The notes beneath the pieces were generated by a model, which saw only the letters and a program-made list of their open reading frames with translations, made no database searches and was not told the DNA's origin. From Diplocarpon mali (taxonomy: Eukaryota; Ascomycota; Leotiomycetes; Helotiales; Drepanopezizaceae), in assembly GCA_024741835.1 (NCBI GenBank), contig JAENRP010000041.1, positions 62,001 through 126,000 on the forward strand: a DNA stretch of 64,000 nt, in the 5' to 3' direction. A program made the translations under genes and the position numbers. Numbering within the stretch: the first letter of the stretch is position 1; each line of letters starts with the position of its first letter. Of this stretch, positions 1 through 10,521 are shown one piece after another.

Positions 1-181
1 CCCTCGCGCAGGCCTGGGCCGAGATTCTTAGATATCGAGGCCGGGTATATACGGTACGTCACATGGCCATGCTGCTCGAAACATGCGCCTGGAAATGCAA
101 CGAAAACATGGGCTCAAGAAAGAGTATGCACAAGGGCACCACGCAGTTGGAGACTCGCGTCGCTCGTAATGGGAGCTTGCT
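1..181. other. Short flank downstream of the transporter gene
   Basis: This lies just past the stop codon of the minus-strand transporter gene and probably holds its 3' untranslated region. I see no separate gene here. Confidence 0.5.
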
Positions 182-2299
182 TCACTCGCTCAGCTCCCTC
201 TTACCCGCAATCAGCTTGGCGCGTTCCTCCTTCGTCGAGCGGCCAGGTTTACTTTTCCGGGCAGAGCTCGCAGAGGGTGTGGGGAGAATGTCGCCGTCGG
301 AGGTGATGTATGTGCCGTGCTGGGTATTCCAGTCTTCTCCCTGACTGCTACTGCCATCTTCGCCATCACTCTCGCTCCCAGAAATAGAGCCTGAGCCGTC
401 ATCGCCGCGATTACGCTTAGCGTGCGCCTCTTTCTGGGCGTCGTCTCTCATCTTCCGGATCTTGATCCAGTTGTAGGCGGCGATGGCGCCGATGGTGACG
501 AACAGACCGGAGATGTTGATGGGGGTCAGCGGGTCGTGGAATACGATGCCAGCGGCAGAGATGGTGACGACTTCTTTGAAAATGCCGGCTATGCTGAGCG
601 TCACGACGGATGTGCGCTGCAGCAGGGCGAACTCCGAGGCGGTCATCAGGAAGGCGATGCAGCCGGGGAACAACAGCAAGAGCGGGCCTAGTAAGAGGCC
701 TTTCTTGTCAATGAGGATGTGGAAGCCCTCGACGAGAGCGGGGAACCCTTCCACGGGGATAGCGATCAGAAGCAGGCTGCAGAACATGATGGGCGCGAGG
801 TAGAAAATGGAAGAGAAAGGATTAGACGTGGCGGGGTTGCGGAGCAGCAGGATTTGTGTGAGGGCCCAGCGGAAGCCGGAAAAGAAGGCGGCGGTTATGA
901 CGAGCGTGAAGCCGAGGGGGGAGAAGGAGACTTCACCAAAGACCATCATTATCACACCAAGGGTCATGGTGAGGATGATGAGGACGAGGCGGAGCGAGGG
1001 CACTTCAAGGTGGAAGAGAAAGGCGAAGAGGAGGACGAAGGCTAGTGAGGAGGATTTGCACATGGCTGTTTGGTGCATACATGTTAGCCGGGCGATACAG
1101 GAGTGACACAGGGTCTTGAACTGCAAGAATCCGGGGNNNNNNNNNNNNNNNNNNNNNNNNNNNNNNNNGCAGATGAGGAGAGGCTTGGTGAGAACGAACT
1201 GTAAAAAGTCAACGTGATGAACTTGAGACTCATATTCCCTAGCCCGATATCCAAGCCCGTCGCCATGCCACACGGCCCGATTCGCGTCAAGTAGAACATG
1301 CGCGTCATGAGCGGTTTCTTGCTGTCCATCTCGTGCTGCTCCGTCTCGGCGTCTGTGGGGTGCGTGTTGTGCGGGTTGGTAAGGGAGTCGTACCGCGGCC
1401 GGAATTGGGGAAGAAAGAAGAGGACGCAGCAGGCGAGGGAGAACTGCACGAGCATGTGGAAGCAGGTGGTGAAGAGCGGGAAGTGGAAGTCGAGGTGCTG
1501 GGGATCGAACATCCATTTGTTGTACTGTTCTTGTCAGTTGGCTTATGTTCATGCCGAACTGGAGGAGCTCGAGGATAGAGGGAAGGGGGACACTTACGAT
1601 GGATATCGACAGCGAGAACAAATACCACAACCCAATCAGCAAGCCATTCACCAGACTCCTCTTAAACACATTCTGATCCGCCTCCTTCTTCTCCTCATCG
1701 CTGATGACCGCCTTCCCGCCCTCCTCCGCAACTCTCTGATCTAGCAACGTATTCCTCCTCCTCCTCCTCCTCCTCCGCCTCTTATCCTTCCCCGTCAAGC
1801 CCGTCTCCTCGTCCTCTTGGAGCCCCTCATCACTCAAGTCCTCTAGCTCTAGATCATCGCTCGAAGTGCCGTCGGAGAGTTCCAGCTTCGGGTCTTCCGC
1901 GAGACTGGGCGAGTCATGCGCGCCAGAGGCTCGTTTGGATTTGCCGTTTACCGTGATGCTGCTGCTTGGCTTGTGCGATTCCCCCGCCGCGTTCATCAGA
2001 CTGCTCCGCCGCCGCCTGTGGCCCGGAGCTGCCGGATCGAGGCCCATCTCCTTCGTCTCCACGTTCAATTCTGGATCCAGGTCGAGCTCGAGCTCCTGCG
2101 GTCTTTCCTGTTGCCCCTCTCCTGCTCGAGTCCCCGGTTGCAGCGCCTGCAGGCCCCCCAGCGCCGCCGCAGCATCAGTGTCCGCGTCTGTAGAGTGTGT
2201 TGACAGGTCTGAGGTCGAGGGCAGACGCGAGAGAGGGAACTGAGGCGTGGGAATTGAGGCGGTGGCAGAAGAGCTAGAGGAGTAGGAGGAGGCGGCCAT
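182..2299 (-). CDS. Triose-phosphate-transporter-family (TPT/SLC35) membrane protein
   Basis: Three exons on the minus strand: 2299-1598, 1524-1200 and 1065-182, giving 636 residues. Both introns (1597-1525 GTAAGT...CAG; 1199-1066 GTTCGT...CAG) join in frame, the second restoring the family motif TFYTMCKSSS. The first 200 or so residues are hydrophilic, Ser/Glu-rich and hold a run of nine arginines from a CCT microsatellite. About ten hydrophobic segments follow from VNGLLIGLWYLFSLSISI onward, with the family signature FRWALTQILLL. The C-terminal 90 residues are acidic and Ser-rich. Relatives (fungal DUF250 proteins, yeast Ymd8, human SLC35C2) are Golgi or ER nucleotide-sugar or phosphate-sugar antiporters. 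The substrate cannot be read from sequence. The long charged N-terminus is typical of filamentous-fungal members. A run of Ns falls inside intron 2 and does not touch coding sequence. Confidence 0.9.
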   Translation of the reverse strand: MAASSYSSSSSATASIPTPQFPLSRLPSTSDLSTHSTDADTDAAAALGGLQALQPGTRAGEGQQERPQELELDLDPELNVETKEMGLDPAAPGHRRRRSSLMNAAGESHKPSSSITVNGKSKRASGAHDSPSLAEDPKLELSDGTSSDDLELEDLSDEGLQEDEETGLTGKDKRRRRRRRRRNTLLDQRVAEEGGKAVISDEEKKEADQNVFKRSLVNGLLIGLWYLFSLSISIVSVPLPSILELLQFGMNISQLTRTVQQMDVRSPAPRLPLPALHHLLPHARAVLPRLLRPLLSSPIPAAVRLPYQPAQHAPHRRRDGAARDGQQETAHDAHVLLDANRAVWHGDGLGYRAREYESQVHHVDFLQFVLTKPLLICXXXXXXXXXXXPGFLQFKTLCHSCIARLTCMHQTAMCKSSSLAFVLLFAFLFHLEVPSLRLVLIILTMTLGVIMMVFGEVSFSPLGFTLVITAAFFSGFRWALTQILLLRNPATSNPFSSIFYLAPIMFCSLLLIAIPVEGFPALVEGFHILIDKKGLLLGPLLLLFPGCIAFLMTASEFALLQRTSVVTLSIAGIFKEVVTISAAGIVFHDPLTPINISGLFVTIGAIAAYNWIKIRKMRDDAQKEAHAKRNRGDDGSGSISGSESDGEDGSSSQGEDWNTQHGTYITSDGDILPTPSASSARKSKPGRSTKEERAKLIAGKRELSE
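1137..1168. other. Assembly gap (32 N)
   Basis: Thirty-two unknown bases lie inside intron 2 of the transporter gene. The true intron length is therefore unknown, but the splice sites on both sides are readable. Confidence 1.
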
Positions 2300-4212
2300 G
2301 GTGACGGGGAAACGAGTCTTGGTGACCCATAAATTATGGTCTGACTCGGCCAGACTCTGGACAAGTACTGCAAGTCAGTGCGAGCTGTCTGTCTGTTTAG
2401 TAAGGTCCGGTAAATAAGTCTGTCAGGGGATTGGATATGTGATTGGGATAGCGGACCCGGATTCTCTGTTCAGCACGGCTGGGAGAGAAAATACGGTGAG
2501 ACGGGTTAAACGCGGGCCTCTTGGCAGAGGAGACGTCAAGGGGAAACGTTCAATGGAGGGCGAAGCATGCACATATACCTTGCCGACTACGTTGTCGCGA
2601 AAATGATATTATCTGAGATATATCCATGTCACCTCGAGGTATGTTGTGGTTGAATATCCCACTTCTGATGGCTCCCGGTCGACGTCAGCGTGTCACCAGC
2701 CCCCGACTCAACCGTACTCTGGCTCGATCGGCGGCATTGTAATCGGGGCCCTGTCATTCCTATACTCCACACCCCAGCCGAACTGGGGTGACTGTGCGAG
2801 TCGTTCAAGAAACCAGGTCGCGTGAGGAGGCCCTGTGGGTCTAGAGTCAACAAATCAACAAATCAACACGAGGCAGTTTCCGCCTCGACTGTCTTGCTAT
2901 CGACAGGTTTCTCCGGCTGCCCCAGCAATTCCAGAGACCAGTTATTCGTCTGTGTGCCTGTCTGTATACTGCACACAGTCAGTCTGCCCGAGGCAGCCAG
3001 CCACTCGGACTGTGTACTGTGGCTTTCACCTTTCCTCCCGGTGAGGGGATCGCAGCATGGCTCCGGGGACGAGGAGGACAACAGGCCAAGTCAGGTAGCG
3101 AGGATGTGTTGGCAAGTCGCTTCATTCGAGAAGCTTATGGCTTAGTTGTCGTGGTTCTCGTGCTCGCTATCGGCTCGTGCTCCAGAGGCCTCGCTGGCTC
3201 CTGTCGCGCTGGTCGTCTGTTGACCATAAGACTTGGAGTGAAGATGCTGGTGAGGATGCCTTGTTGGCGAGATCTAAAAGCCTCAGATTTGATCTCCAGC
3301 TGCAGTTCGTCATATCGACGACGCCCCGGCCTCCATGCTAAAGCCCCCTGCTCGTACGCTTGACCCAAGCTCTCCCAAGGTAGGAGTTGGCGTCCAGCCG
3401 AGAAAACAATGAGCAGCGAATGGTCACTCCTCACATCAGATGCGACCGAGTAAACAATAGTTGCTTAGCAGCCAGCGCTCGAGCGTAGCGAGCAAAGGGC
3501 AGTATGAGGGCTTTGCTTTGAAAGGCAACATGCCTTATATGCTCCTATGGGATCCTTTAACGCTTCCTCCGGAGCTTGAGCTCCTTAGCCCCCGCCCCCC
3601 TTTTCCCTTCTCGGTCCTCGCTTCCCTCGGTAAAGCGACCGGCTATAATGATCCACAGTACGAGAAGGTTTGTTTACTTTCCCCCCCTTACCCCCTTCTG
3701 CTCCGTACGACGCTTCGCGCAACCAGTCCGCCCACCCGGAGCTGTCCCGCTCACCATGCGGCTGGCTGACTGGAGAAGCGTGGGCGCGCTGTATGAAGGG
3801 CGCACCGCAGGTGCCGTGGCTGTCATGGCAACCTGCCAAACCGAAAAAGAAAACAATGAGGCATGTTATGTTATCCACACCCCCTGATGGGTCCGCTGAC
3901 TCTCGACCAAGCGTTAACAGACCATGAAACGGCAGAACCAGTGCCCTCAAATGCTGAGAGGTGTATTCAGCCGAGATCTCATCTCGTTGCACCTGCATCG
4001 GTGGCCACTCTGACCCTCATCGGCGTGCAGCAGCTGGACTTCGTGAGCTGCCCTGCCCTGCCCTGCCCTTTCCTTTCCTGCCCACCGCTTCGCCTCGGAC
4101 GCTCCTTCCCCACGTCCGGTTGCAAGGCCCAAGATATCTCCGATGCGGTCGGGTGGCCACGAATCTCTCCTCATGTCTCTCTTCTACACCGGCTCGAGTG
4201 CCTGCATCAGCC
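2300..4212. other. Intergenic region with no convincing gene
   Basis: Balanced-composition DNA between two divergent genes, so it should hold both promoters. The open frames here are short, overlap on both strands and show no domain or splice logic. Low-complexity spots are a repeated CAAATCAA motif near 2846-2868 and CCTGC pentamers near 4048-4075. I see no RNA gene. Confidence 0.5.
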
Positions 4213-5571
4213 ATGCGCCCAGGAAAAAATTCTGGCGCAGGATCCGGAAAAGCTTCGAGATCCACGGACGGGAGACAGAGTCCCCCAGGAGAACAAGGGC
4301 ACCAAGGCCACCAAGGGCAAGGCCACCACGGGCAACAATCACAACCACCACACCCGTTGTCCAGGCCGAGCCCGCGGAGAATTCCAGAGAGCCATGCGTT
4401 CGGCACGCTGAGCAAGCGGCGACGGCGAGTGCGACCAGAGACGGCTGCAGGCCTTCCAGGACAAAAACCGCCGACGAGCTCGAGGCCACGGAGCAGCCCA
4501 CGAAGAAATCCAGAGGGAAGGCCGCACAACTTCCCCACGTCGGCGCAACATCGAGAGCGACGGCAAGCCACAGCGACGGCTAGCCCATCAGGACAGCGAA
4601 CGTCAAGCACGAGTCCGATCCGAAGTCCACGAAGAGGTCCAGGGAGGCCACCTCACATCCTACCCACGTCGGCACAACATCGACAGCGACAGCAAGCCAC
4701 AACGACTGCTGGCCCATCAGAAAAACAAACGTCACGCACGAGTCCGATGAGAAGGCCACCAAGGAATCTGGAAAGAACATCCCCTTTCCTACCTACGTCG
4801 GCCCAACATCGGCAGCGACAGCTCGCCACCGCGCCTGCAGGACCATCAACCCCACTGCTGCCATCATCGTGGAGGGCGAGGACACGAAGAGAATCATCAC
4901 CACCTGCATCGCTCCCGCTTCCAAGCTCGAGTTCAGCGGTACAAAACGAACAACCACAAACCGGCTCTTTGCTGGAGAGGCATATTTTCGCCGTTAAATC
5001 CACCGCCTACCAAGCCTGTATAGTCAATAATACGCAGGCAGACGCAGCTTCGAAACCGCCGCCTACACCACCGGCCACGCTGAGTTTACCGCATCACCCT
5101 GTGTACATTGTTCCGGCCTATGCCAACGCTACTGCAAGTTGTACCAATTGCTCTTGTACGTGCGCGAATCCCTTGCCCGGGTCCCCAAACGCTCCCGGCC
5201 AAGCTGCGGGTCGGGTTGGTCATTTACGCCCAGCCGTTCTGTCGGCCACGCCTTTAGCAACTCCCCAAGAAGACGAGCTCTCTTCGACGGATACGTCTGA
5301 TTCTGCTGCTACTTTTGATTCGACTGCTTCCTCTGATTCAAGTGCACAACACACTGCGTTTGCCGGCTACGTCACAAGTCCAACTACGGGCCCTCCCTCG
5401 GCAGCCAATCCCTCGGGTTTCGGCTCAAGCGCCCAGGAAACAACCGCCACGGGCTTTCTACCCGTACCTCATACTACACAGCACTTGCGCCCACGTTCGA
5501 ATAGCACCAATACCGAAGGCCTATATCCTCTACCCTCTCCCACTGACGGTCAGAGCACCGTCTCTCTTTAG
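4213..5571 (+). CDS. Low-complexity Pro/Ser/Arg-rich protein with three 43-residue repeats
   Basis: A single-exon frame of 452 residues from the first in-frame ATG (context CAGCCATGC). The frame stays open upstream to 3961 but has no earlier ATG. Residues 1-85 are rich in Gly, Gln, His and Arg. Residues about 87-215 are three copies of a 43-residue unit built around LPTSAQHRQRQQAT. The rest is Ser/Thr/Pro-rich, with one Cys cluster (CTNCSCTC) near residue 315. There is no signal peptide, membrane segment or recognised domain, and the protein looks disordered. The repeat unit is a whole number of codons, which supports translation. Its TAG stop is only 6 bases from the ATG of the next gene on the same strand, so it may be a separate gene, an upstream ORF of the GH15 transcript or a chance open frame. 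Function unknown. Confidence 0.5.
   Translation: MRPGKNSGAGSGKASRSTDGRQSPPGEQGHQGHQGQGHHGQQSQPPHPLSRPSPRRIPESHAFGTLSKRRRRVRPETAAGLPGQKPPTSSRPRSSPRRNPEGRPHNFPTSAQHRERRQATATASPSGQRTSSTSPIRSPRRGPGRPPHILPTSAQHRQRQQATTTAGPSEKQTSRTSPMRRPPRNLERTSPFLPTSAQHRQRQLATAPAGPSTPLLPSSWRARTRRESSPPASLPLPSSSSAVQNEQPQTGSLLERHIFAVKSTAYQACIVNNTQADAASKPPPTPPATLSLPHHPVYIVPAYANATASCTNCSCTCANPLPGSPNAPGQAAGRVGHLRPAVLSATPLATPQEDELSSTDTSDSAATFDSTASSDSSAQHTAFAGYVTSPTTGPPSAANPSGFGSSAQETTATGFLPVPHTTQHLRPRSNSTNTEGLYPLPSPTDGQSTVSL
4471..4857 (+). repeat. Tandem repeat, 129 bp x 3, in phase with the reading frame
   Basis: Three copies start near 4471, 4600 and 4729, each anchored by an ACGTCGGC(A/C)CAACATCG core at 4537, 4666 and 4795. 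The spacing is exactly 129 bp both times, equal to 43 codons, so copy-number changes would not break the frame. The copies differ by scattered substitutions. Confidence 0.9.
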
Positions 5572-5577
5572 CGCATA

Positions 5578-8411
5578 ATGGGTCCTCCTGCTGCTGTTCA
5601 GACTTCGCGTCGTAATACCACGGGATACCTACCGATTGAGCATTATGGCTTGATTGGGAACATGAGAACTTGTGCTTTGGTTGGTATTGATGGCAGCGTG
5701 GATTTTATGTGTTGGTAAGTAGGCATGCGCGACCTTCGTCCAGATACTTTCCTTGCGGCTCTGGAATTCCGGGGGAGATTTTTTCTTTCGTTTTTTCTTT
5801 CCGGTGCTCAGCCGGTACATCATGAGCTGAATCTATGATAACCAGGCCCGACTTTGATTCCCCATCGGTCTTTTGTAGACTTCTCGACAAAGACAAGGGT
5901 GGTTACTTTGCAGTATCCCCGCCAGCCGATAAACTGTAAGTTTCCTGATGGATACCATCTCAGTTTGGCATCTCGGGAGGCCCTGAAGATACAAAGTGTA
6001 CTGACCAACTGAATCACTTAGATACACTACTAAGCAGCAATATCTTCCCTCGTCCAATATCCTACAGACCCGATATATCCATGAAGATGGGGTTGTTGAT
6101 TTGGTCGACTTCTTCCCACGCCCGAGGAACACCGTTGTCGTTACGAAGACGGCCAAGCAGATGCCTTTCCGTGAGGGCGTCCAGGTACAAGATGAGCTGA
6201 AGAAGTGGCTGGTCAGAAGAGTCGAGTGTATCCGTGGAAAAGTCGAGCTAGGTAAGAGGTTCCCAGACCAGATTCCGATGCAGGCCTCCAGCATGCATGC
6301 CGCTTTCGCGTGAAAGCCCTGCTGCGCTTATTTCAAATCCTCCTCCACTAACATTTCAAACCCAGATGTGGAGATTTTTCCAGCTTTCAACTACGCCAGG
6401 GACGAGCACACAACCGAAATCCTCCTTCCTGAACACCCTCCAGGTAGGTGCTCGGCTCAGCTGTGTCGTTTCTTATGGCTTTATTTCTACTCGATGAATT
6501 ATTCCTGATTTGGAGACTGCTGAATACCCAACCCTTAGGTTGCCCGGATAGCAAGACAGTCACGTTTTCAAGCAAGAATCTCAAACTCCAACTTGACGTA
6601 ACCATTGACCATGGCGAGGACGACGCCGAATCATGCCCAGCTGTCACATTCCGTAAGGTGACAAAACGTGGAATGCTTGGTGCTGGTAAGTCGTCGCACG
6701 ATCTTCATCTCTGGGGCTATTAGCAACTGACTCTCCCGATTCTGTCGCGCGTTCTGGCTGATATCTTCAGGCATCGTTGCCCACATCAATCTCGTAGAAG
6801 GCCAAGCAATTTCTTTTGTCCTGCGAGAAAATATCCCGAACCATGTCACCAGAGACGTTACAACTGAAGTTCTCGATCGCCAACAACATGATACGCAAAC
6901 CTTCTGGTACAACTGGATTTCGAGGAGCAGCTACAAGGGAAGATGGCGGGAGGTTGTCTCGAGAAGCCTGCTTATCTTGAAACTTCTTACCTTCGAACCA
7001 ACCGGGGCAATTATTGCTGCCCCGACTTTCTCCATCCCTGAAGACATTGGAGGTGTCAGGTTGGTTCCCCGGCCGAATACTACTGTGCCGGCTGACCACA
7101 AGGAGGAACTGGGATTATCGGTTCTGCTGGGTTCGTGATTCTAGTTTCACTATCTACATCCTTCTCCGAATGGGCTTCACAGAAGAGGCAGATGCATACA
7201 TGGAGTTTATCAGTGAACGTTTCCGAAAGTCCAGATCCTCCGAAGGTGCTTTGCCGATCATGTTCACCATCCGTGGCGAGACCGAGATCCCTGAAATTGA
7301 ATTCACGCAAGTGGTATTGTCAATACAGATAGAAAGAAGGGCTGACAGCATCAGGCATTTCTCAGGCTATTGTGGTAGCAAGCCCGTTCGCATTGGTAAC
7401 GGAGCTGCCTTCCATCAACAGTTTGATATCTACGGCGAGCTTCTCGACGGTATCTACTTGTACAACAAGTATGGTAAGCCTCTGACGTGGGAGCAATGGG
7501 TTGCTGTGCGGGAGATTCTAGGTCGGTATAAGTCTCTCAAAAATGCGGACGGCAATTTGCTCTTGATATCCGCACATCCATGAGGCCACAGAGTACAGAA
7601 GATGGAGCTGACGTGATCACAGATTACGTCGCTACGATATGGAAAGATCCGGATATGTCTATTTGGGAAGTCCGAAGCAGAAAGCAGAACTATACATACT
7701 CGAAAGTTATGCTATGGGTGGCTTTTGACCGTGGCCTCCGATTAGCTGAGAAGAGATGTCTGCCTTGTCCAAGTCGCAGCAAATGGTTGGCTATTCGGGA
7801 TGAGATCTATGAGGAGATCATGAGCAAAGGTATTTTTCTTCCTTGCCGGGAAAACCCTTGTTAATTTTGAGTTCAAATTTTGCAGGATACAGTCAGAAGA
7901 TTCGATGCTTCGTTCAAAGCTATGAAAGTGGCGACCATCTCGACTCCTCTATCCTCATTGCACCTCTGGTATTCTTCATCTCGCCTAACGATCCTCGATT
8001 TTTGCGAACTATGGATAGAATTCTCCTCTCTCCCGAAAAAGGCGGGCTTACGTCGACTGGACTTGTCTATCGCTATGATACCGAACACGTTGAAGATGGT
8101 AGGTAGTAACCTCCCAGGGATTCCGCCCGCTGACCCCTTCAGGTGTCGGCGGTCGCGAAGGAGCATTCTCCATGTGCACATTCTGGCTTGTCGAAGCAAT
8201 GACGCGCGCTGGCGTCTACGACCCAAAGTACCTCCCTCGCGCAGTGAACATCTTTGAAAATATGCTCAGCTTCTCGAATCACCTGGGCATGTACTCTGAA
8301 GAGATTTCTCGCTCGGGCGAGCAACTTGGGAACACACCACAGGCGTTCAGTCATCTTGCTTTGATCAGTGCAGCGTTCAATCTTGATCGGGCGACGGATT
8401 ACAAACGCTGA
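5578..8411 (+). CDS. Glycoside hydrolase family 15 protein (glucoamylase/trehalase-like)
   Basis: Eleven exons: 5578-5714, 5846-5935, 6022-6251, 6366-6443, 6539-6685, 6771-7059, 7106-7306, 7355-7521, 7623-7829, 7886-8098 and 8143-8411. They total 2028 bases and 675 residues in one frame. The N-terminus ([20 protein letters not shown]) is the beta-rich domain of bacterial-type GH15 enzymes. [13 protein letters not shown] (from residue 325), IWEVR (Glu462, expected general acid) and a Glu pair at 639-640 followed by [13 protein letters not shown] (expected base region) mark the (alpha/alpha)6 catalytic domain. There is no signal peptide or starch-binding domain, so it is probably intracellular. 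Relatives include bacterial GH15 trehalases and archaeal glucoamylases, so trehalose or a small alpha-glucan is likely, but specificity is unproven. Introns are 44-131 bp. One is of the GC-AG class. Confidence 0.93.
7307..7354 (+). other. GC-AG intron (intron 7 of the GH15 gene)
   Basis: The frame stays open through this 48-base stretch, which would add 16 residues not expected in the family. Removing GCAAGT...ATCAG, with a CTGAC branch site, restores [13 protein letters not shown], the form the family has. The donor matches the standard GC-type consensus. Confidence 0.8.
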
Positions 8412-9128
8412 GGCGGAGCATGGATTGTGTTGTTGTGGATGGTGTCGATGTGTTATGGAGCTAGCTGGATTGTGCGATGGAAGTCATGGCCTGTACTTCT
8501 CTTTCGTTCCGGGACCCTGTATTCTTCTCCGTAACCAGTATTCTTGTCTGGAGGGCATCACTTCTCCACTTGACGATTCAGACTTTCCTTGACCACTTGT
8601 ATTTCCTTTACCTGCCCCCCGCGCCCATTGCATATCATCTCCCCTTCCGCCCTCGACTTATCATAAAATGCAAAATCGACGGATAATCCGACGTGGATTC
8701 CACCCCTACCACCCTTCTTCCACGCACAGTAGCCTCAGATGTCATGAATGGGCTGTTGTTCGATCCAGAAGGGGGGTTTGAGTTCCTAATCTCAGAGCAT
8801 GCGTACGTACTAGCTCTTCTGACGAGTACTTGGGAGGATCTCGCTGAGCGTATCGCGGGGAGATCACATAACTTGAGACGAAGTATGACTGAAACAAGGT
8901 TCGATTAGGAGACTAAAGCTTACTGGAATTCGAACCATCCCCCAGCCAGCGCCACATCCTTCACAGCCACGCCCGACAACTCTATGCCAACTTCCCTCCC
9001 TCCTTCGAGATCTCCATCTCATCCGCCAACATCGTCCAGTTTGCCCTGACACATCCCATGTCCAGGCCGCCCGACCATACAGTCTCCTTCCGCCATCCAA
9101 TTCAGCCGCCTCACCTGCTTCCAGGAAA
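8412..9128. other. Convergent intergenic region
   Basis: It lies between two convergent genes and should contain both 3' ends. A 71-residue frame at 8693-8908 has no recognisable features and is not called. Confidence 0.5.
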
Positions 9129-9473
9129 CTAGTGCGGCCGCGCGACACAGACTCCCTCGTCGCAGAAGACCAGTCCCGGCGCAATCCTCCTATCCCTGCT
9201 ACCTCGCGCACACTTGTCGCCGTAGGCAGCCATCTCGACGCAGTCTCTGTTCAAGTCGCAGAACGAGCCCACAGTCACGCAGATGGAGCGCATCTCGCCC
9301 GAGTCTTCGTCGAGGAGGTCGACGCTGACGGTGGTGGGCGTGGGCCTGCCGGTGTTTCGGGGGCAGGGGGACGGGGAGGCGATCGGGGTCTTGGTGGAGG
9401 AGGTGTAGCTGCTGGTCGACGCGACGAGAGAGAGATAGGTGAGAGTTGCGCGGAGGATGAGGGACTGAGCCAT
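9129..9473 (-). CDS. Small secreted cysteine-containing protein
   Basis: An intronless frame of 114 residues from an ATG at 9473. Residues 1-23 form a plausible signal peptide (hydrophobic core LILRATLTYLSLVA). The mature part has a Ser/Thr/Pro-rich stretch and seven cysteines at 37, 65, 72, 78, 88, 104 and 109, with the pattern FCDLNRDCVEM then DKC and CDEGVC. The size, secretion signal and clustered Cys fit small secreted proteins of plant-, insect- or soil-associated fungi. No family was recognised. An odd number of Cys leaves room for a missed exon or a free thiol. Confidence 0.55.
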   Translation of the reverse strand: MAQSLILRATLTYLSLVASTSSYTSSTKTPIASPSPCPRNTGRPTPTTVSVDLLDEDSGEMRSICVTVGSFCDLNRDCVEMAAYGDKCARGSRDRRIAPGLVFCDEGVCVARPH

Positions 9474-10521
9474 AGTCTCCGTGCTATGTCAGTCAGCCGC
9501 CTGCTAAGCGAGATCCAGCCATCGGTGTGAGTTTCTTACATGGATGGGATATGGATATGATCCAGGCCTGGGAGCTCTGAACAACGATACCGGAACATGG
9601 TGTTCTGGCCGATGCTCACTTATGGCTTTCATCCCGGCTCGCGTGTGGAATCATAACACGGGAGACTTCGGCAGCTGGCAGGAGAAAGCTTCGGAAGCGA
9701 TATTGCCGTGCAACTCGAGACTATTGATTCAGCAACACGGTTACAACTGCAGTAAGTTGCTCAGCCACAGTCGTTCAAGAGAGAATCCAGATGAAGCCAA
9801 AGGTACGGCCATGTGAAGTCGCATCTCTACAGTAGCTCTGCACCGATCGTGATAGATTCCGAGCCAGGACAGAAAGCAGGAGCAGGGTGCTGCTTCACTT
9901 GACGATATTCACTGATACGTAGTACCCCCTAGAGGCTTCCAATCATCTACCTGGGATATGGAAGACCACGATGAGACTCAGAGCCAATGGTCTTCTAGGG
10001 TTGTCGGTTGGAACTCACGATGCCTTGAAGTGAAGGTCAGCGCCCGGCCAGGCGACGAGGAAGATTAAGCGAGTATAGCATTCACGCAAACAGGCATCTC
10101 CAGCTCGAGATGCGTGTATCGCGCAGCAGCCTCCGCTCGTCACAATCGATGTTCTGTCGCGCCGGGTCATGCGATATTTGCAAGTGTCACGTCGTAGCAA
10201 GGCCGCATGCCTGCAGCCAGCCAGGGGGCAGCGTCTCACCGGATGGGAAAACCGGGACCAGGTTTCTCAAGACATGAACATCGCGTTGGATCGGTTGGTA
10301 GGTTGAGACACAAGTCCTGAGTGCTCAAGAGGGTACTTGGTATGAAAGGACAGTAACGTTCGAGCTTGACGGGTGCCGGAAGTCGAACCATCCTCGGTAT
10401 ATACAATCAACAAGGTGCCGGCTAACCTCTGTCTGAGCACATCACATCAGGGATGCGAATCTCTTCACGAGTGACTCAAGTCGCCGTATGGAGCAAAGTC
10501 TCCCCAAGTCCGTTTCCCCTC
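9474..10521. other. Intergenic region
   Basis: Promoter side of the small secreted protein gene and 3' side of the next minus-strand gene. Short frames such as 10015-10239 lack any sign of coding. I see no RNA gene or repeat. Confidence 0.45.

Noticed and set aside
2065..2373. 102-codon minus frame over the transporter N-terminus
   Set aside because: Out-of-frame shadow of the Ser/Arg-rich first exon.
8925..8960. GGTTCGAATTCC on the minus strand, like a tRNA T-arm
   Set aside because: No matching acceptor, D or anticodon arms around it.
8864..9211. 115-codon minus frame overlapping the small secreted protein gene
   Set aside because: It has no signal peptide or domain, is Arg/Trp/Gly-biased, and overlaps a better candidate in another frame.
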